Part shown: positions 6,742 to 13,790 of the stretch, in pieces | Position numbering within the stretch: the first letter of the stretch is position 1 | Layout of the letters: the number at the start of each line of letters is the position of its first letter | Notes under the pieces: generated by a model | Database searches by the model: none | What the model saw: only the letters and a program-made list of their open reading frames with translations | Told to the model about the DNA's origin: nothing | Source: Bacillota bacterium | GTDB taxonomy: Bacteria; Bacillota; Sulfobacillia; RBS10-35; JAJYVN01 | Direction of reading: 5' to 3' | DNA: 36,736 nucleotides | NCBI GenBank assembly: GCA_021791815.1 | Contig: JAJYVV010000021.1 | Coordinates: 1 to 36,736 of the forward strand | Made by a program: the position numbers and the translations under genes

Positions 6742-9700
6742 ATGATCTGGTTCGGGCTCGGGTCGCTGCGACCTCCGGTGCCGGTCCTTCTGGTGCTGTT
6801 CGCTTGCGCCGTCGGCTCGGCCATCGCCCAGCCGGCGGCCGCCCAAACAATTAGTACGCCCCCGACGTTCTCCCTTGGCCCTTCCATCCCGGTAGCGGTG
6901 GCGCCGGAAGGCGTGTACTACGACGGGGACAACAACTCGCTGTATGTGGCCAATTACGGCTCCGAGACCGTATCAGTGGTGGCTCCAAGTGATGGCCGAG
7001 TGGTGAAGTCGATACCGGAAGATGGCGCCGCCTGGGGCTTCGCCTATGACGCGGCGGCGAAGACCCTTTTCGTTGCCAACGACAGTCCCGCGATCGGCGT
7101 GATCGACACCCTTACGAACACCCTGACGGCGACGTGGACGGTTCCGAACTGCGGGTATGTCGCCGGCATACTCTATGACCCGGAGGCGTCGGAAGTTTAT
7201 GCGGATTGCGGGATATCCGAGCAATCAGCGGCGATCGTTATCCTAGACGCCAACTCGGGTGCGGTGATCGCGTCCGTCGCGATACCGTCCGAATACGACG
7301 GCTTCACTCCGCGCGACACAGTCGTGCAATTGGCGTTGGACCCGGCCAATGGCGACGTGTATGTGCCCGATCGCATGTACGGCGAACTTACGGTGATTTC
7401 GGGGGCCACGATAACGGCGACGGTTGACCTCTCCGCCGGACTGTTGGCGAATTCAGGCTGGCTCGGTCCGGATGGAGTCGCGTACGACAGCCACGATGGG
7501 AGCCTCTACGTTGCGCTTGCAGGATTCGATGACTATATGGAGAATGATCTTGTCGCAGTCGTCGATCCGCTGACCAACACAGTGACCGACGCGATTACCG
7601 TCGGGTACGAACCGGGCGGCCCTGTGGTGGCGACCTCCCTTCCCATCATTGCGGTGCCGAACTACCAAGACGGAACGGTGAGTTTCATTGACGACATCAC
7701 CAACACGGTCGCGCAGACGGTCGACCTGGGTTCCACCAACGTCTTTCCCATGTCCGGGGCTTTCAGCATGACCAGCCTTTACGTCGCGGCGTCAGGGGCT
7801 GATGCCGTCGACCAACTGACGTCGGCATCTACACGGGTCATCCCCGCCATCGCAACTTCGTCTTCGCCAACCGGCAGCAACGTCGTGCCGGGAACCCCGG
7901 CCGCCGACACGGCCACCGTGAGCGGAGGCCAGGGCGAGCCGACGCCGACTGGCACCGTAACCTTCTACATTTGTGGACTGGCGCTAACGGCCCAGGCACC
8001 AGGCTGCTCGACGACAACCGGGACGCAAGTAGGCGGCGCGGTGACACTTTCTGCGGGCACCGCCACGTCCATCTCCTACGCCGGTACCAGTGCCACAGGC
8101 ACGTATTGCTGGGCGGTGGCCTATTCAGGGAACACGTTCTACACCCCGGCGACCGAGGAACCGGCCTCGAACAACGGGAGCGAATGTTTCACGACGGCGC
8201 AAGTTCGCAGCCAGCCCACTATAACCACCTCGCTCTCGGGCTCCGGAGAATCGGGAGCTACAGAATCGGGAGCTACGATCACCGTGCCGGCCTCGACGAA
8301 TATTGTAGACGCAGTGACGGACCAGGCGGTACTCGCGGGTGCATCGCTGCCCCTTTCGGGGACCGTGACATATGCCGTGTACGGCTCGCCGACGTGCTCG
8401 GCGAGTTCATTGACCGACTCGTCCTTTACCACATTCTCTAACTGGACGACGGACGCACTTCCGGCATCGGCGCCAGAAGTGTTCCCGCAGCCGGGAACCT
8501 ATTATTGGCAGGCCTCGTACAGTGGCGACACGTACAATGCGCCGGCGGTCAGTTCTTGCGGCGGCGAGGCGGTGAAGGTCAGCGGATTCACGCTTGGACT
8601 CGTGGACGTCGGCAAGACGAACGACCCGGCGACCCTTCCCCTCACCGGTGCTACGCTGGTGCCCATCGTGGTCAATTCAGTAAACGGATTTGATGGATCG
8701 GTTGATCTTGGCGCCAATCCCGCGGATGGCCTCAGCGTGCCGCAATTGGTGACACCGCTAACGAATGGCACTAATGTTGTCGATATGTCAGTGTATGCGC
8801 TACCGGGATTCTCCACTTCGAATTATAGACTGCAGGTTGTCGGCGTCGCGACCAGCTTCCCCGAACCGTCGCAGATGGTGACCGTTCACGTTGCAACGAC
8901 GGCGCTGCAAGGCGTTGCGAACACCGTCACTTTCAACGGTTTCACGGGTACCAGCAACACGCGGTGTCCAGATTCCTCCGGCTTCGAATGCTTTAGTGTA
9001 CAGCAAAACGAATATGTGTTCTCCAGTGAGACCGATAGCAGTCCGGCGTACTGGGCCCAGAACGTCTTGATCTTTGAACGCATGCGAGCGACGCCTCCGG
9101 CACCTCCGTCGACGACCTTGATCAATACGGCGTTCGCTTGGCGTGTGGCGCAGATCGTCCAAGTATGGAAGGTAGTCGACGGAAGTCCAACAACCATCCA
9201 GATGTGCTCGGGCTATAGTGTATGCGGCGGCCTTTTCAGGCGCCTCGGGACGGTGCTGCCGATCGGCTGGACCACCGTCAGCGATACGGGTGCAGAACTG
9301 TATGGAACCTTCTCCTTGCAGTCGACGTTGTCTGGTGGAACGATGACATTTACCGCATCCGGACCACAGGGGACCGAGTTCGGCTCGAGCCCGACCGATT
9401 CCTTCGGATCGACCGCATATCTCGAGTCGGGAGCAGGAATACCCACTCCATCCTGCACGCCTGCGCCTGCCGCGTGCCGTGAGCCCGAACTGATCATGGG
9501 TGGTGCCTGGAAGGGCGCCAATGCCAACTTAACGTTACTCCTTCCGGGGACCGTCACTGCGCTGGTCAAGCTTGGAGGTGGGTGGACCGGCACCGGGTCA
9601 GAAGCGGTCGTGGGCGATCTGGCCTGCCAGGAGACAGTGGAGAACGGTGACGGGCTGACGTGGACTGCGGGCGGGAACGGTGCGAGCGCAACGTTTAGCC

Positions 9701-9768
9701 TGGGCACGCCTAACACGTTCGGAGCGGACGGCATAAAATTTGTACCGGGTATCAGCGCGGCCTGTTGA
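6742..9768 (+). CDS. Exported YVTN beta-propeller / Ig-like surface protein
   Basis: A 1008-residue protein; the ATG at 6742 follows GGAGGTGGGG, and residues 1-36 are a signal peptide ending near AQPAAAQ. Residues about 45-355 contain repeated blades such as SLYVANYGSETVSVV, TLFVANDSPAIGVIDT, DVYVPDRMYGELTVI and SLYVALAG, typical of YVTN propellers. Residues about 370-620 hold two Ig-like repeats (TPTGTVTFYICG; LSGTVTYAVYGSPTCSASS) each ending in a YCWAVAYSGN/YYWQASYSGD strand. The C-terminal third has a lectin-like beta region (FECFSVQQNEYVF; SPAYWAQNVLIF). No membrane anchor or SLH domain is seen. Codon use and GC are visibly lower than in the neighbours, suggesting transfer. It probably sits on the cell surface with the G1 peptidase next to it; ligand unknown. 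Confidence 0.75.
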   Translation: MIWFGLGSLRPPVPVLLVLFACAVGSAIAQPAAAQTISTPPTFSLGPSIPVAVAPEGVYYDGDNNSLYVANYGSETVSVVAPSDGRVVKSIPEDGAAWGFAYDAAAKTLFVANDSPAIGVIDTLTNTLTATWTVPNCGYVAGILYDPEASEVYADCGISEQSAAIVILDANSGAVIASVAIPSEYDGFTPRDTVVQLALDPANGDVYVPDRMYGELTVISGATITATVDLSAGLLANSGWLGPDGVAYDSHDGSLYVALAGFDDYMENDLVAVVDPLTNTVTDAITVGYEPGGPVVATSLPIIAVPNYQDGTVSFIDDITNTVAQTVDLGSTNVFPMSGAFSMTSLYVAASGADAVDQLTSASTRVIPAIATSSSPTGSNVVPGTPAADTATVSGGQGEPTPTGTVTFYICGLALTAQAPGCSTTTGTQVGGAVTLSAGTATSISYAGTSATGTYCWAVAYSGNTFYTPATEEPASNNGSECFTTAQVRSQPTITTSLSGSGESGATESGATITVPASTNIVDAVTDQAVLAGASLPLSGTVTYAVYGSPTCSASSLTDSSFTTFSNWTTDALPASAPEVFPQPGTYYWQASYSGDTYNAPAVSSCGGEAVKVSGFTLGLVDVGKTNDPATLPLTGATLVPIVVNSVNGFDGSVDLGANPADGLSVPQLVTPLTNGTNVVDMSVYALPGFSTSNYRLQVVGVATSFPEPSQMVTVHVATTALQGVANTVTFNGFTGTSNTRCPDSSGFECFSVQQNEYVFSSETDSSPAYWAQNVLIFERMRATPPAPPSTTLINTAFAWRVAQIVQVWKVVDGSPTTIQMCSGYSVCGGLFRRLGTVLPIGWTTVSDTGAELYGTFSLQSTLSGGTMTFTASGPQGTEFGSSPTDSFGSTAYLESGAGIPTPSCTPAPAACREPELIMGGAWKGANANLTLLLPGTVTALVKLGGGWTGTGSEAVVGDLACQETVENGDGLTWTAGGNGASATFSLGTPNTFGADGIKFVPGISAAC

Positions 9769-9891
9769 TGTTCACTGGCTGTAGATGCGCCGGCTGTGTG
9801 AAGAAGGGAGTCCTTTCGGAGAGGCGAACGGCGCCTACTCTACACGGGGGCTGACCCGGTACAGGGGATCCCGGTTGCGGAGGGGTGCGAA

Positions 9892-10245
9892 TCACCGGCC
9901 GGCCCGGTGGGCGCCGATCTCGCGCTCCACGTCCTCGGGCGTGATGCCGGCGCGCTTGGCTCGGGATGCGAGGAGTGCCCACAGCCGCCGGAACTCCCGG
10001 GCTCGCTGATCACCGCCCGGCCCACTGGGACGGCGGGCCAGGCCCGCCAGGAACGGCCGCAGGTGTCGCGAGGCGTGGAGGACCTCGATCCCGAGGACGC
10101 GCGCGCGCCGGTCGAGGTCGGCGGTAACGCTGGCGGCCAAGTCCACGTTGTCTACGGCCACGCCGTCGCGGAACTCCAGATACAGCGCATCGGCCTCAGG
10201 GTCGTAGCTGACGTGCAGGGCGGCGCTCGCTCGGCGAGGGCTCAC
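9892..10245 (-). CDS. DUF2283 domain protein
   Basis: A 117-residue protein; start GTG at 10243-10245 overlaps the resolvase stop (GTGA), with GGGAGAGG upstream. Residues about 12-60 match the DUF2283 pattern: VSYDPEADALYLEFRDG, then a strand pair ending ARVLGIEVLHAS. The C-terminal half is Arg-rich and ends with a helical stretch (FRRLWALLASRAKRAGITP) that could bind DNA. Function of DUF2283 is unknown; small members often occur beside toxin-antitoxin or mobile genes. It is the last gene of the minus-strand operon and is translationally coupled to the resolvase. Confidence 0.75.
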   Translation of the reverse strand: MSPRRASAALHVSYDPEADALYLEFRDGVAVDNVDLAASVTADLDRRARVLGIEVLHASRHLRPFLAGLARRPSGPGGDQRAREFRRLWALLASRAKRAGITPEDVEREIGAHRAGR

Positions 10246-10859
10246 GATGCGGCCTCTCCCTTCGCCGTCTGCAGCAGCCGCAGAACCGTGGCGAACCCGA
10301 TGCCCAGCTGGCGTGCGGCCTCGCCCTTGGAGAGGCGCCCCGCGCGAAGCTCCGGCTCCACCGCCGCCCACTTCTCAGCGAACCCCGGCCGTGCCGTCAC
10401 GGGCGGCCTCCCGATGTGGATGCCCTGCCGCCGGGCGCGGTCCATCCCGGCCTTCACCCGCTCGCTCAGTACCTCCAACTCGAACTCCGCCAGGCTGGCG
10501 AGGAGGTTGAGCAGCAGGCGGCCGAGCGCGGTCCGGGTGTCAAACCCCTCCCGCGCCGACACGAAGCCGATGCCCTGCGCCTCCCACACGGCGAGGGTGT
10601 CGTGCATGTGCTTCACGCTGCGGAAGGCGCGGTCGAGCTTGAAGACCAGCACGGCCTGGAATCGGCGCTTGGCCGCGTCGTCCAAGAGCTTTCGCCAGGC
10701 CGTGCGGTGCAGCGGGTCGTTGGCTGGTGCGTGGTCCACATACTCGCCGACGATCTCCCAGTCCTGCACCCGTGCGAAGTCGCGCAGGGCGAGGAGCTGG
10801 GTCTCGGGGTCCTGGTCCTTGTCGGAGGTCGAGACCCGCGCGTAGGCGGCGACCTTCAA
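10242..10859 (-). CDS. Small serine recombinase (resolvase/invertase type)
   Basis: A 205-residue resolvase. The N-terminus reads KVAAYARVSTSDKDQDPETQL, with the nucleophilic serine at about residue 10. It continues with FQAVLVFKLDRAFRS and the E-helix LLASLAEFELEVLSERVKAGM. The C-terminal part (IGRPP, then LSKGEAARQLGIGFATVLRLL) is the Hin-type helix-turn-helix. Length and layout are those of plasmid resolvases or invertases. The start is TTG at 10857-10859: a full GGAGGTGATC lies 3-12 bases upstream, and it would overlap the alternative GTG at 10868. It would resolve multimers or invert DNA in this element. Confidence 0.92.
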   Translation of the reverse strand: MKVAAYARVSTSDKDQDPETQLLALRDFARVQDWEIVGEYVDHAPANDPLHRTAWRKLLDDAAKRRFQAVLVFKLDRAFRSVKHMHDTLAVWEAQGIGFVSAREGFDTRTALGRLLLNLLASLAEFELEVLSERVKAGMDRARRQGIHIGRPPVTARPGFAEKWAAVEPELRAGRLSKGEAARQLGIGFATVLRLLQTAKGEAAS

Positions 10860-10862
10860 CCG

Positions 10863-10872
10863 GATCACCTCC
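10863..10872 (-). promoter_or_regulatory. Strong Shine-Dalgarno that sets the resolvase start
   Basis: The minus strand reads GGAGGTGATC, a perfect anti-16S match, eight bases (from GGAGG) before TTG 10859. It overlaps the in-frame GTG at 10866-10868, so that GTG is unlikely to be used. Confidence 0.7.
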
Positions 10873-10881
10873 CGGATGCCG

Positions 10882-10968
10882 TCACCGCCACGTCCACGGG
10901 CCGCGCGGCCAGGTCAGCAGGGCGAGCACGACCAGGGCCGCACCGAGGGCGAGCAGGGCCCCGTTCAC
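10882..10968 (-). CDS. 28-residue membrane micropeptide
   Basis: A very short ORF between the Cys-rich protein gene and the resolvase. Its GTG (10966-10968) overlaps the upstream stop as GTGA, the same coupling seen between the resolvase and DUF2283 genes. The product reads MNGALLALGAALVVLALL then TWPRGPWTWR: one transmembrane helix and a Trp/Arg tail. It ends 22 bases before the resolvase start. Coupling and clean hydrophobicity argue that it is real; function unknown. Confidence 0.5.
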   Translation of the reverse strand: MNGALLALGAALVVLALLTWPRGPWTWR

Positions 10969-11267
10969 CCTGCCCGCCGCTTCCGGGTCGACTTCGGGCG
11001 CTCAGGCCCTCCGCTATCGTTCTGGAGGGCCTGCTGCGCCGGGGCTGCGGGCTCCGTGCCCGCCGCGGGGGCCGTGACCGCCGCCTGCGCCTCCAGCCGG
11101 GCGACCACCTCCTCGACCACCGGCCGGTGGTTGCAGAAGGCGCGGAGGTGCCGGCCGTCCTCCCCGCACCAGAGGGTCAAGGCCGTCTTGGCGTGCCGGT
11201 TCCGCGTGATGGCCACGCGGAGCGGAGCGCCGCAGATCCAGCAGACGGGGACCGTCGGCTCAGCCAT
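10965..11267 (-). CDS. Small Cys/His-containing protein, possibly zinc binding
   Basis: A 100-residue protein; ATG 11267 follows GGGAGG eight bases upstream and overlaps the end of the ParB-like gene by 8 bp. Cys9 and Cys12 (in VCWICGAP) with Cys34 (LWCGEDG) and Cys44/His46 (FCNH) could form a zinc site. A basic, Pro/Ala-rich tail follows. Phage Mu has a small zinc protein, Com, paired with Mom, but no sequence match to Com is visible and the gene order differs. Family not recognised. Confidence 0.6.
   Translation of the reverse strand: MAEPTVPVCWICGAPLRVAITRNRHAKTALTLWCGEDGRHLRAFCNHRPVVEEVVARLEAQAAVTAPAAGTEPAAPAQQALQNDSGGPERPKSTRKRRAG
11012..11039. repeat. Inverted repeat CCCTCC-N12-GGAGGG, copy of block B
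   Basis: The plus strand reads CAGGCCCTCC, an 11-base centre, then GGAGGGCCTG: perfect 10-bp arms (about 11007-11037). The core resembles the sequence at 341-367 upstream of the other serine recombinase. It lies inside the coding region of the Cys-rich protein, so it may be coincidental or a recombination site. Confidence 0.4.
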
Positions 11268-11994
11268 CCGAATCGCCTCCCGGTGTCGGCTGTGGCGACA
11301 CCGCGCGGCGCCGCCGCGGCCGGTGCCCGCTCGGACCCGGCGCATAGCCGCAGCCGGCCGCCCACTCGCGGCAGACCTCGGCCAGCGCGATGCCGCGCCG
11401 GTTCGGGTCGTGCGTCGTGCCCAGCCGGGGCAGCATCAGGCCCACCGCGCGCTCCACGGCGTCCTTCTGCGCCGCGCTCAGGCTGAAGCTGGTGACGTGG
11501 AGGCCCGACTCGGCCTTCGCCCGCTCCACGGCCGCCCAGCCGCTGACCTGCTCGGCCAGGGAGGCCGCGTTCGCCTCGCGGATGGAGGCCAGGCCCCGCA
11601 GGGCCTCCGCCGTGTCGGGCAGGACCGCGGCGGCCTCCTCGGCCGACATCGCGGCGAGGATGTCCTTCACCAGCGCGGCCTTGCGGTTGAGGTCGTCCTC
11701 GCCGTGGACGCGGTTGAGCGCCTGCGCGAGCAGGCGGGCACGGGCGTCGTCGGCTTGGATCTCAACGCAGGGGGCGGTCGTCGGCCCCTGCCCGCGGAGG
11801 ACCTTCAGGCGCTGGTTACCGCTGAGGACCTCGTAGGCGTCGCCCACCGAGCGGACCACCAAGGGCACCACCACGCCGAAGCGCTCCAGGCTCGCGCCCA
11901 GCCGGCGCAGAGTCCCCTCATCGGCCTCGTTCGGGTTCCAGGGCGCCTCCCGGAGCAGGTCAAGCGGCACCTCCACGATCTCCACGGCGCTCAC
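11260..11994 (-). CDS. ParB/Srx-domain protein
   Basis: A 244-residue protein. Residues 3-85 form a ParB N-terminal/sulfiredoxin-type domain: VEIVEVPLDLLREAPWNPNE, GTLRRLGASLERFGVVVPLVV, and the box SGNQRLKVL (residues 58-66), equivalent to the GxxR nucleotide-binding motif of ParB. The rest is helical and ends in a basic tail. Start GTG 11994 overlaps the Mom-like gene by 35 bp. It lacks the HTH and dimer domains of chromosomal ParB. In phages and plasmids such stand-alone domains act as nucleases, CTPase-like switches or partners of DNA-modification genes. Adjacency to the Mom-like gene suggests a joint role, which is inference. Confidence 0.8.
   Translation of the reverse strand: MSAVEIVEVPLDLLREAPWNPNEADEGTLRRLGASLERFGVVVPLVVRSVGDAYEVLSGNQRLKVLRGQGPTTAPCVEIQADDARARLLAQALNRVHGEDDLNRKAALVKDILAAMSAEEAAAVLPDTAEALRGLASIREANAASLAEQVSGWAAVERAKAESGLHVTSFSLSAAQKDAVERAVGLMLPRLGTTHDPNRRGIALAEVCREWAAGCGYAPGPSGHRPRRRRAVSPQPTPGGDSDG
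11281..11304. repeat. Palindrome CGGTGTCG-N7-CGACACCG, copy of block A
   Basis: Perfect 8-bp arms around GCTGTGG, 14 bp upstream of the Cys-rich gene and inside the 3' end of the ParB-like gene. 21 of 24 bases match 461-484. It may be an operator or a shared relic. Confidence 0.45.
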
Positions 11995-12682
11995 CCCCGG
12001 TCTTCGGATACGGCAGCACGGGCACGCGGAGCCGGGCGCGCCAGGTCGGGTCCACGAAGCTGACGTATCTGTGTTTGCCGACCGTGGGGACCTCGCGCAC
12101 GTGCAGGCCGCGTGCCTCGAAGAAGGGCTTGGAGTGCGTGCCCCACACCGAGGCGATGCTGCGGGTATGCACCGGCCGGCCGTCGCCGAGGTCGAAGAGG
12201 GGCTGGGGCTCGGACAGGCCCGTGTAAAGCCAACCGGCCGCCTGATACACGTAGCCGACGTGCGGGACGCCGCCCGGCGCGGCGGCGGGATCGGCGTAGG
12301 ACACCAGGAAGCGCACGGCCGTATGCCGCCGCAGGGCGCGGACGACCAGGGCGAGGACACGGGATTCGCTGTTGCGCGGCAGGTCGTCGGCAAGCCACAG
12401 GCGGGCGAGCGACAGGCAGTCCCGGGTGGTGGCGCCGTCCGCGAGCCGGGGGCCGCCGACCGGGCCCGCGTTGAGCGCGACGGCCCCGGCGAGCCGCTCG
12501 CCCGCGAACACGCCGAACGAGAGGCGCGCGCCCGCGCACATCGCGTGCAGGTAGTGCTCGCGCACGATGAGCGCGGCGGCGACGGCGTGGGGCACGACCC
12601 GCAGTTCGAGGTCGCGGGGTTGGAGCGCCGGGGTCGGCTCTGCCCCGCCCCCTCCGCCCTGGTCGGACGGCGTGCCTCTCAC
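11960..12682 (-). CDS. Mom-like DNA adenine modification protein
   Basis: A 240-residue GNAT-like protein resembling the phage Mom family, which converts adenine in DNA to a carbamoylmethyl form and so protects against restriction. Seen: EHYLHAMCAGARLSFGVF (about 42-59), ERLAGAVALNAGP, DCLSLARLWLADDLPRNSES (about 88-107), FLVSYADP (about 125-132) and VGYVYQAAGWLYTG (about 142-155). These are the HY..p.g, arrwl, SyaDp and G.vYqa..w.Y.G blocks of that family. The GTG at 12682 gives a short leader and avoids overlapping the previous gene; a TTG at 12751 is possible. It lies between a hypothetical and the ParB-like gene in the PrimPol operon. Family assignment is from memory of motifs; activity is not shown. 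Confidence 0.8.
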   Translation of the reverse strand: MRGTPSDQGGGGGAEPTPALQPRDLELRVVPHAVAAALIVREHYLHAMCAGARLSFGVFAGERLAGAVALNAGPVGGPRLADGATTRDCLSLARLWLADDLPRNSESRVLALVVRALRRHTAVRFLVSYADPAAAPGGVPHVGYVYQAAGWLYTGLSEPQPLFDLGDGRPVHTRSIASVWGTHSKPFFEARGLHVREVPTVGKHRYVSFVDPTWRARLRVPVLPYPKTGGERRGDRGGAA

Positions 12683-12707
12683 TACACCACCGGCGCATGC
12701 GCGCAGT

Positions 12708-13118
12708 TCACCCCGCACGTCCGCGCACCTCCTGGGGGACGGGACGGACAAGGTCCGCCGGCACCTCGATCATCCGCTCCGGCGCACCGTCCGGAACGAC
12801 CCGGCACCGTGCTTCCGTGACCTGCTCCAAACGCGCGGTGCCGTGGGGGGTCTGCACCCGATGGCCGAGGAACGGATACAGCCGGGCGGCCCGATGCCCG
12901 AAGCGTGCCTCGCAGCGCAGGGACTCCGGCGGCCAGCCCTCAACCGCCTCCGCGTGCAGGGCGGCGAGGGCCGCTTGCTTGTCGGCGCGCAGCACGTCCA
13001 GCCACGGGCGCACGGTGCTGGCGTCCGGCCGACCCAGCCCCACGTAGCGGCAGCGGATGTCGGTGCCCTCGGCGGCGACCTCGTAGCCGAGGCGCCGCAG
13101 TTCGTCCACGGCCTGCAT
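12708..13118 (-). CDS. Hypothetical protein of the PrimPol operon
   Basis: A 136-residue protein; ATG 13118 overlaps the previous stop as TGATG. Residues 1-55 (MQAVDELRRLGYEVAAEGTD then VRPWLDVLRADKQAALAAL) resemble a small alpha/beta N-terminal module often found on plasmid primase-associated proteins. The rest includes LYPFLGHRVQTPHGTARLEQ, which looks like a small beta barrel. Function not recognised; the context suggests a replication accessory. Confidence 0.65.
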   Translation of the reverse strand: MQAVDELRRLGYEVAAEGTDIRCRYVGLGRPDASTVRPWLDVLRADKQAALAALHAEAVEGWPPESLRCEARFGHRAARLYPFLGHRVQTPHGTARLEQVTEARCRVVPDGAPERMIEVPADLVRPVPQEVRGRAG

Positions 13119-13780
13119 CAGATCGTCACCTCGTTCAGGTCGTCGCCGTGGTCCTCGGCCGACGCGGGCGCAGACTTCCCGCCGACTTCCGAGGGGAAGT
13201 CTGCGCCCAAGTCTGCCGGCTGAACCCCTTGGGCCAGAACGGATTGCGCGATGGGCGCAGACTTCGCAGACTTCTCGCCCATGTCGCCCGTCCGGGGAGG
13301 AACGGCACCGACCACGTCCTCCGACGGGTTAGCTCGCAGGTTAGCCCTGTCGGGGGCGTGCTCGGCCTCAACGCCCCCACTTTCGGGCGTAGTGGCCGAG
13401 AAGTCTGCGAAGTCTGCGGGGACGGCGGAAGGGCTTGTGCCACAAGCGTTTTCGGGCGCAGACTTCCCCGCAGACTTCGGGGCAGACTTCGAGGAAGTCT
13501 GCGGGTCGGCGTCCGGCCGACCGGGCCCCACCGGGATGAGGCGGTGGTGCTGCACGCCCTGGTGGTCGGGCTGCAGGACCTCGACGCGGTGCTCCCCGAT
13601 GACGCGGTCGCGCATGCGCATGAGGGCGCGACCGAGGTTGGTCCGCTGGGAGCGCTCCCCCTTGTCGCCCAGGACCGGCCCGAGCAGGTCGGCCTCCGTG
13701 GCCAATGCGAACAGGTCCTTAACCTGGACCGGCTCGGCGCGGAAGCGCTCCCACCAGGCGGAGATGAAGGCGCGCCACAT
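13118..13780 (-). CDS. Hypothetical protein carrying embedded DNA repeats
   Basis: A 220-residue protein; ATG 13780 follows GAGGAGG at six bases, preferred over ATG 13804, which overlaps the PrimPol end. Residues 1-85 (WWERFRAEPVQVKDLFALA then RSQRTNLGRALMRMRDRVI) resemble the small helical C-terminal domain of phage-type primase/helicase proteins. From about 95 it is low-complexity, built of KSA and ADF tripeptides (SSKSAPKSAGKSAPE; ADFADFS). These come from one DNA 9-mer present in both orientations, so the protein tail may be secondary to a DNA function. See the repeat at 13170-13502. Confidence 0.65.
   Translation of the reverse strand: MWRAFISAWWERFRAEPVQVKDLFALATEADLLGPVLGDKGERSQRTNLGRALMRMRDRVIGEHRVEVLQPDHQGVQHHRLIPVGPGRPDADPQTSSKSAPKSAGKSAPENACGTSPSAVPADFADFSATTPESGGVEAEHAPDRANLRANPSEDVVGAVPPRTGDMGEKSAKSAPIAQSVLAQGVQPADLGADFPSEVGGKSAPASAEDHGDDLNEVTI
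13170..13502. repeat. Eleven copies of a 9-mer in both orientations, candidate origin
   Basis: GCAGACTTC occurs at 13170, 13257, 13266, 13458, 13470 and 13482; its complement GAAGTCTGC at 13196, 13400, 13409 and 13494; and a one-base variant at 13208. Neighbouring copies abut or form inverted pairs. Forward copies encode ADF and inverted ones KSA, so protein-level repetition alone does not explain the pattern. The array lies just downstream of the PrimPol gene. Iterons next to a replicase gene suggest an origin of replication or a copy-control site. Confidence 0.7.
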
Positions 13781-13790
13781 CCGACCCTCC

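Noticed and set aside
10965-11267. Calling the Cys-rich protein a Com homologue
   Set aside because: Only the presence of Cys/His residues and the neighbourhood support it; order relative to the Mom-like gene and length differ, and no motif match is visible.
13170-13502. CRISPR array
   Set aside because: The repeated unit is only 9 bp, occurs in both orientations with irregular gaps, and lies in a coding frame; no cas genes are present.
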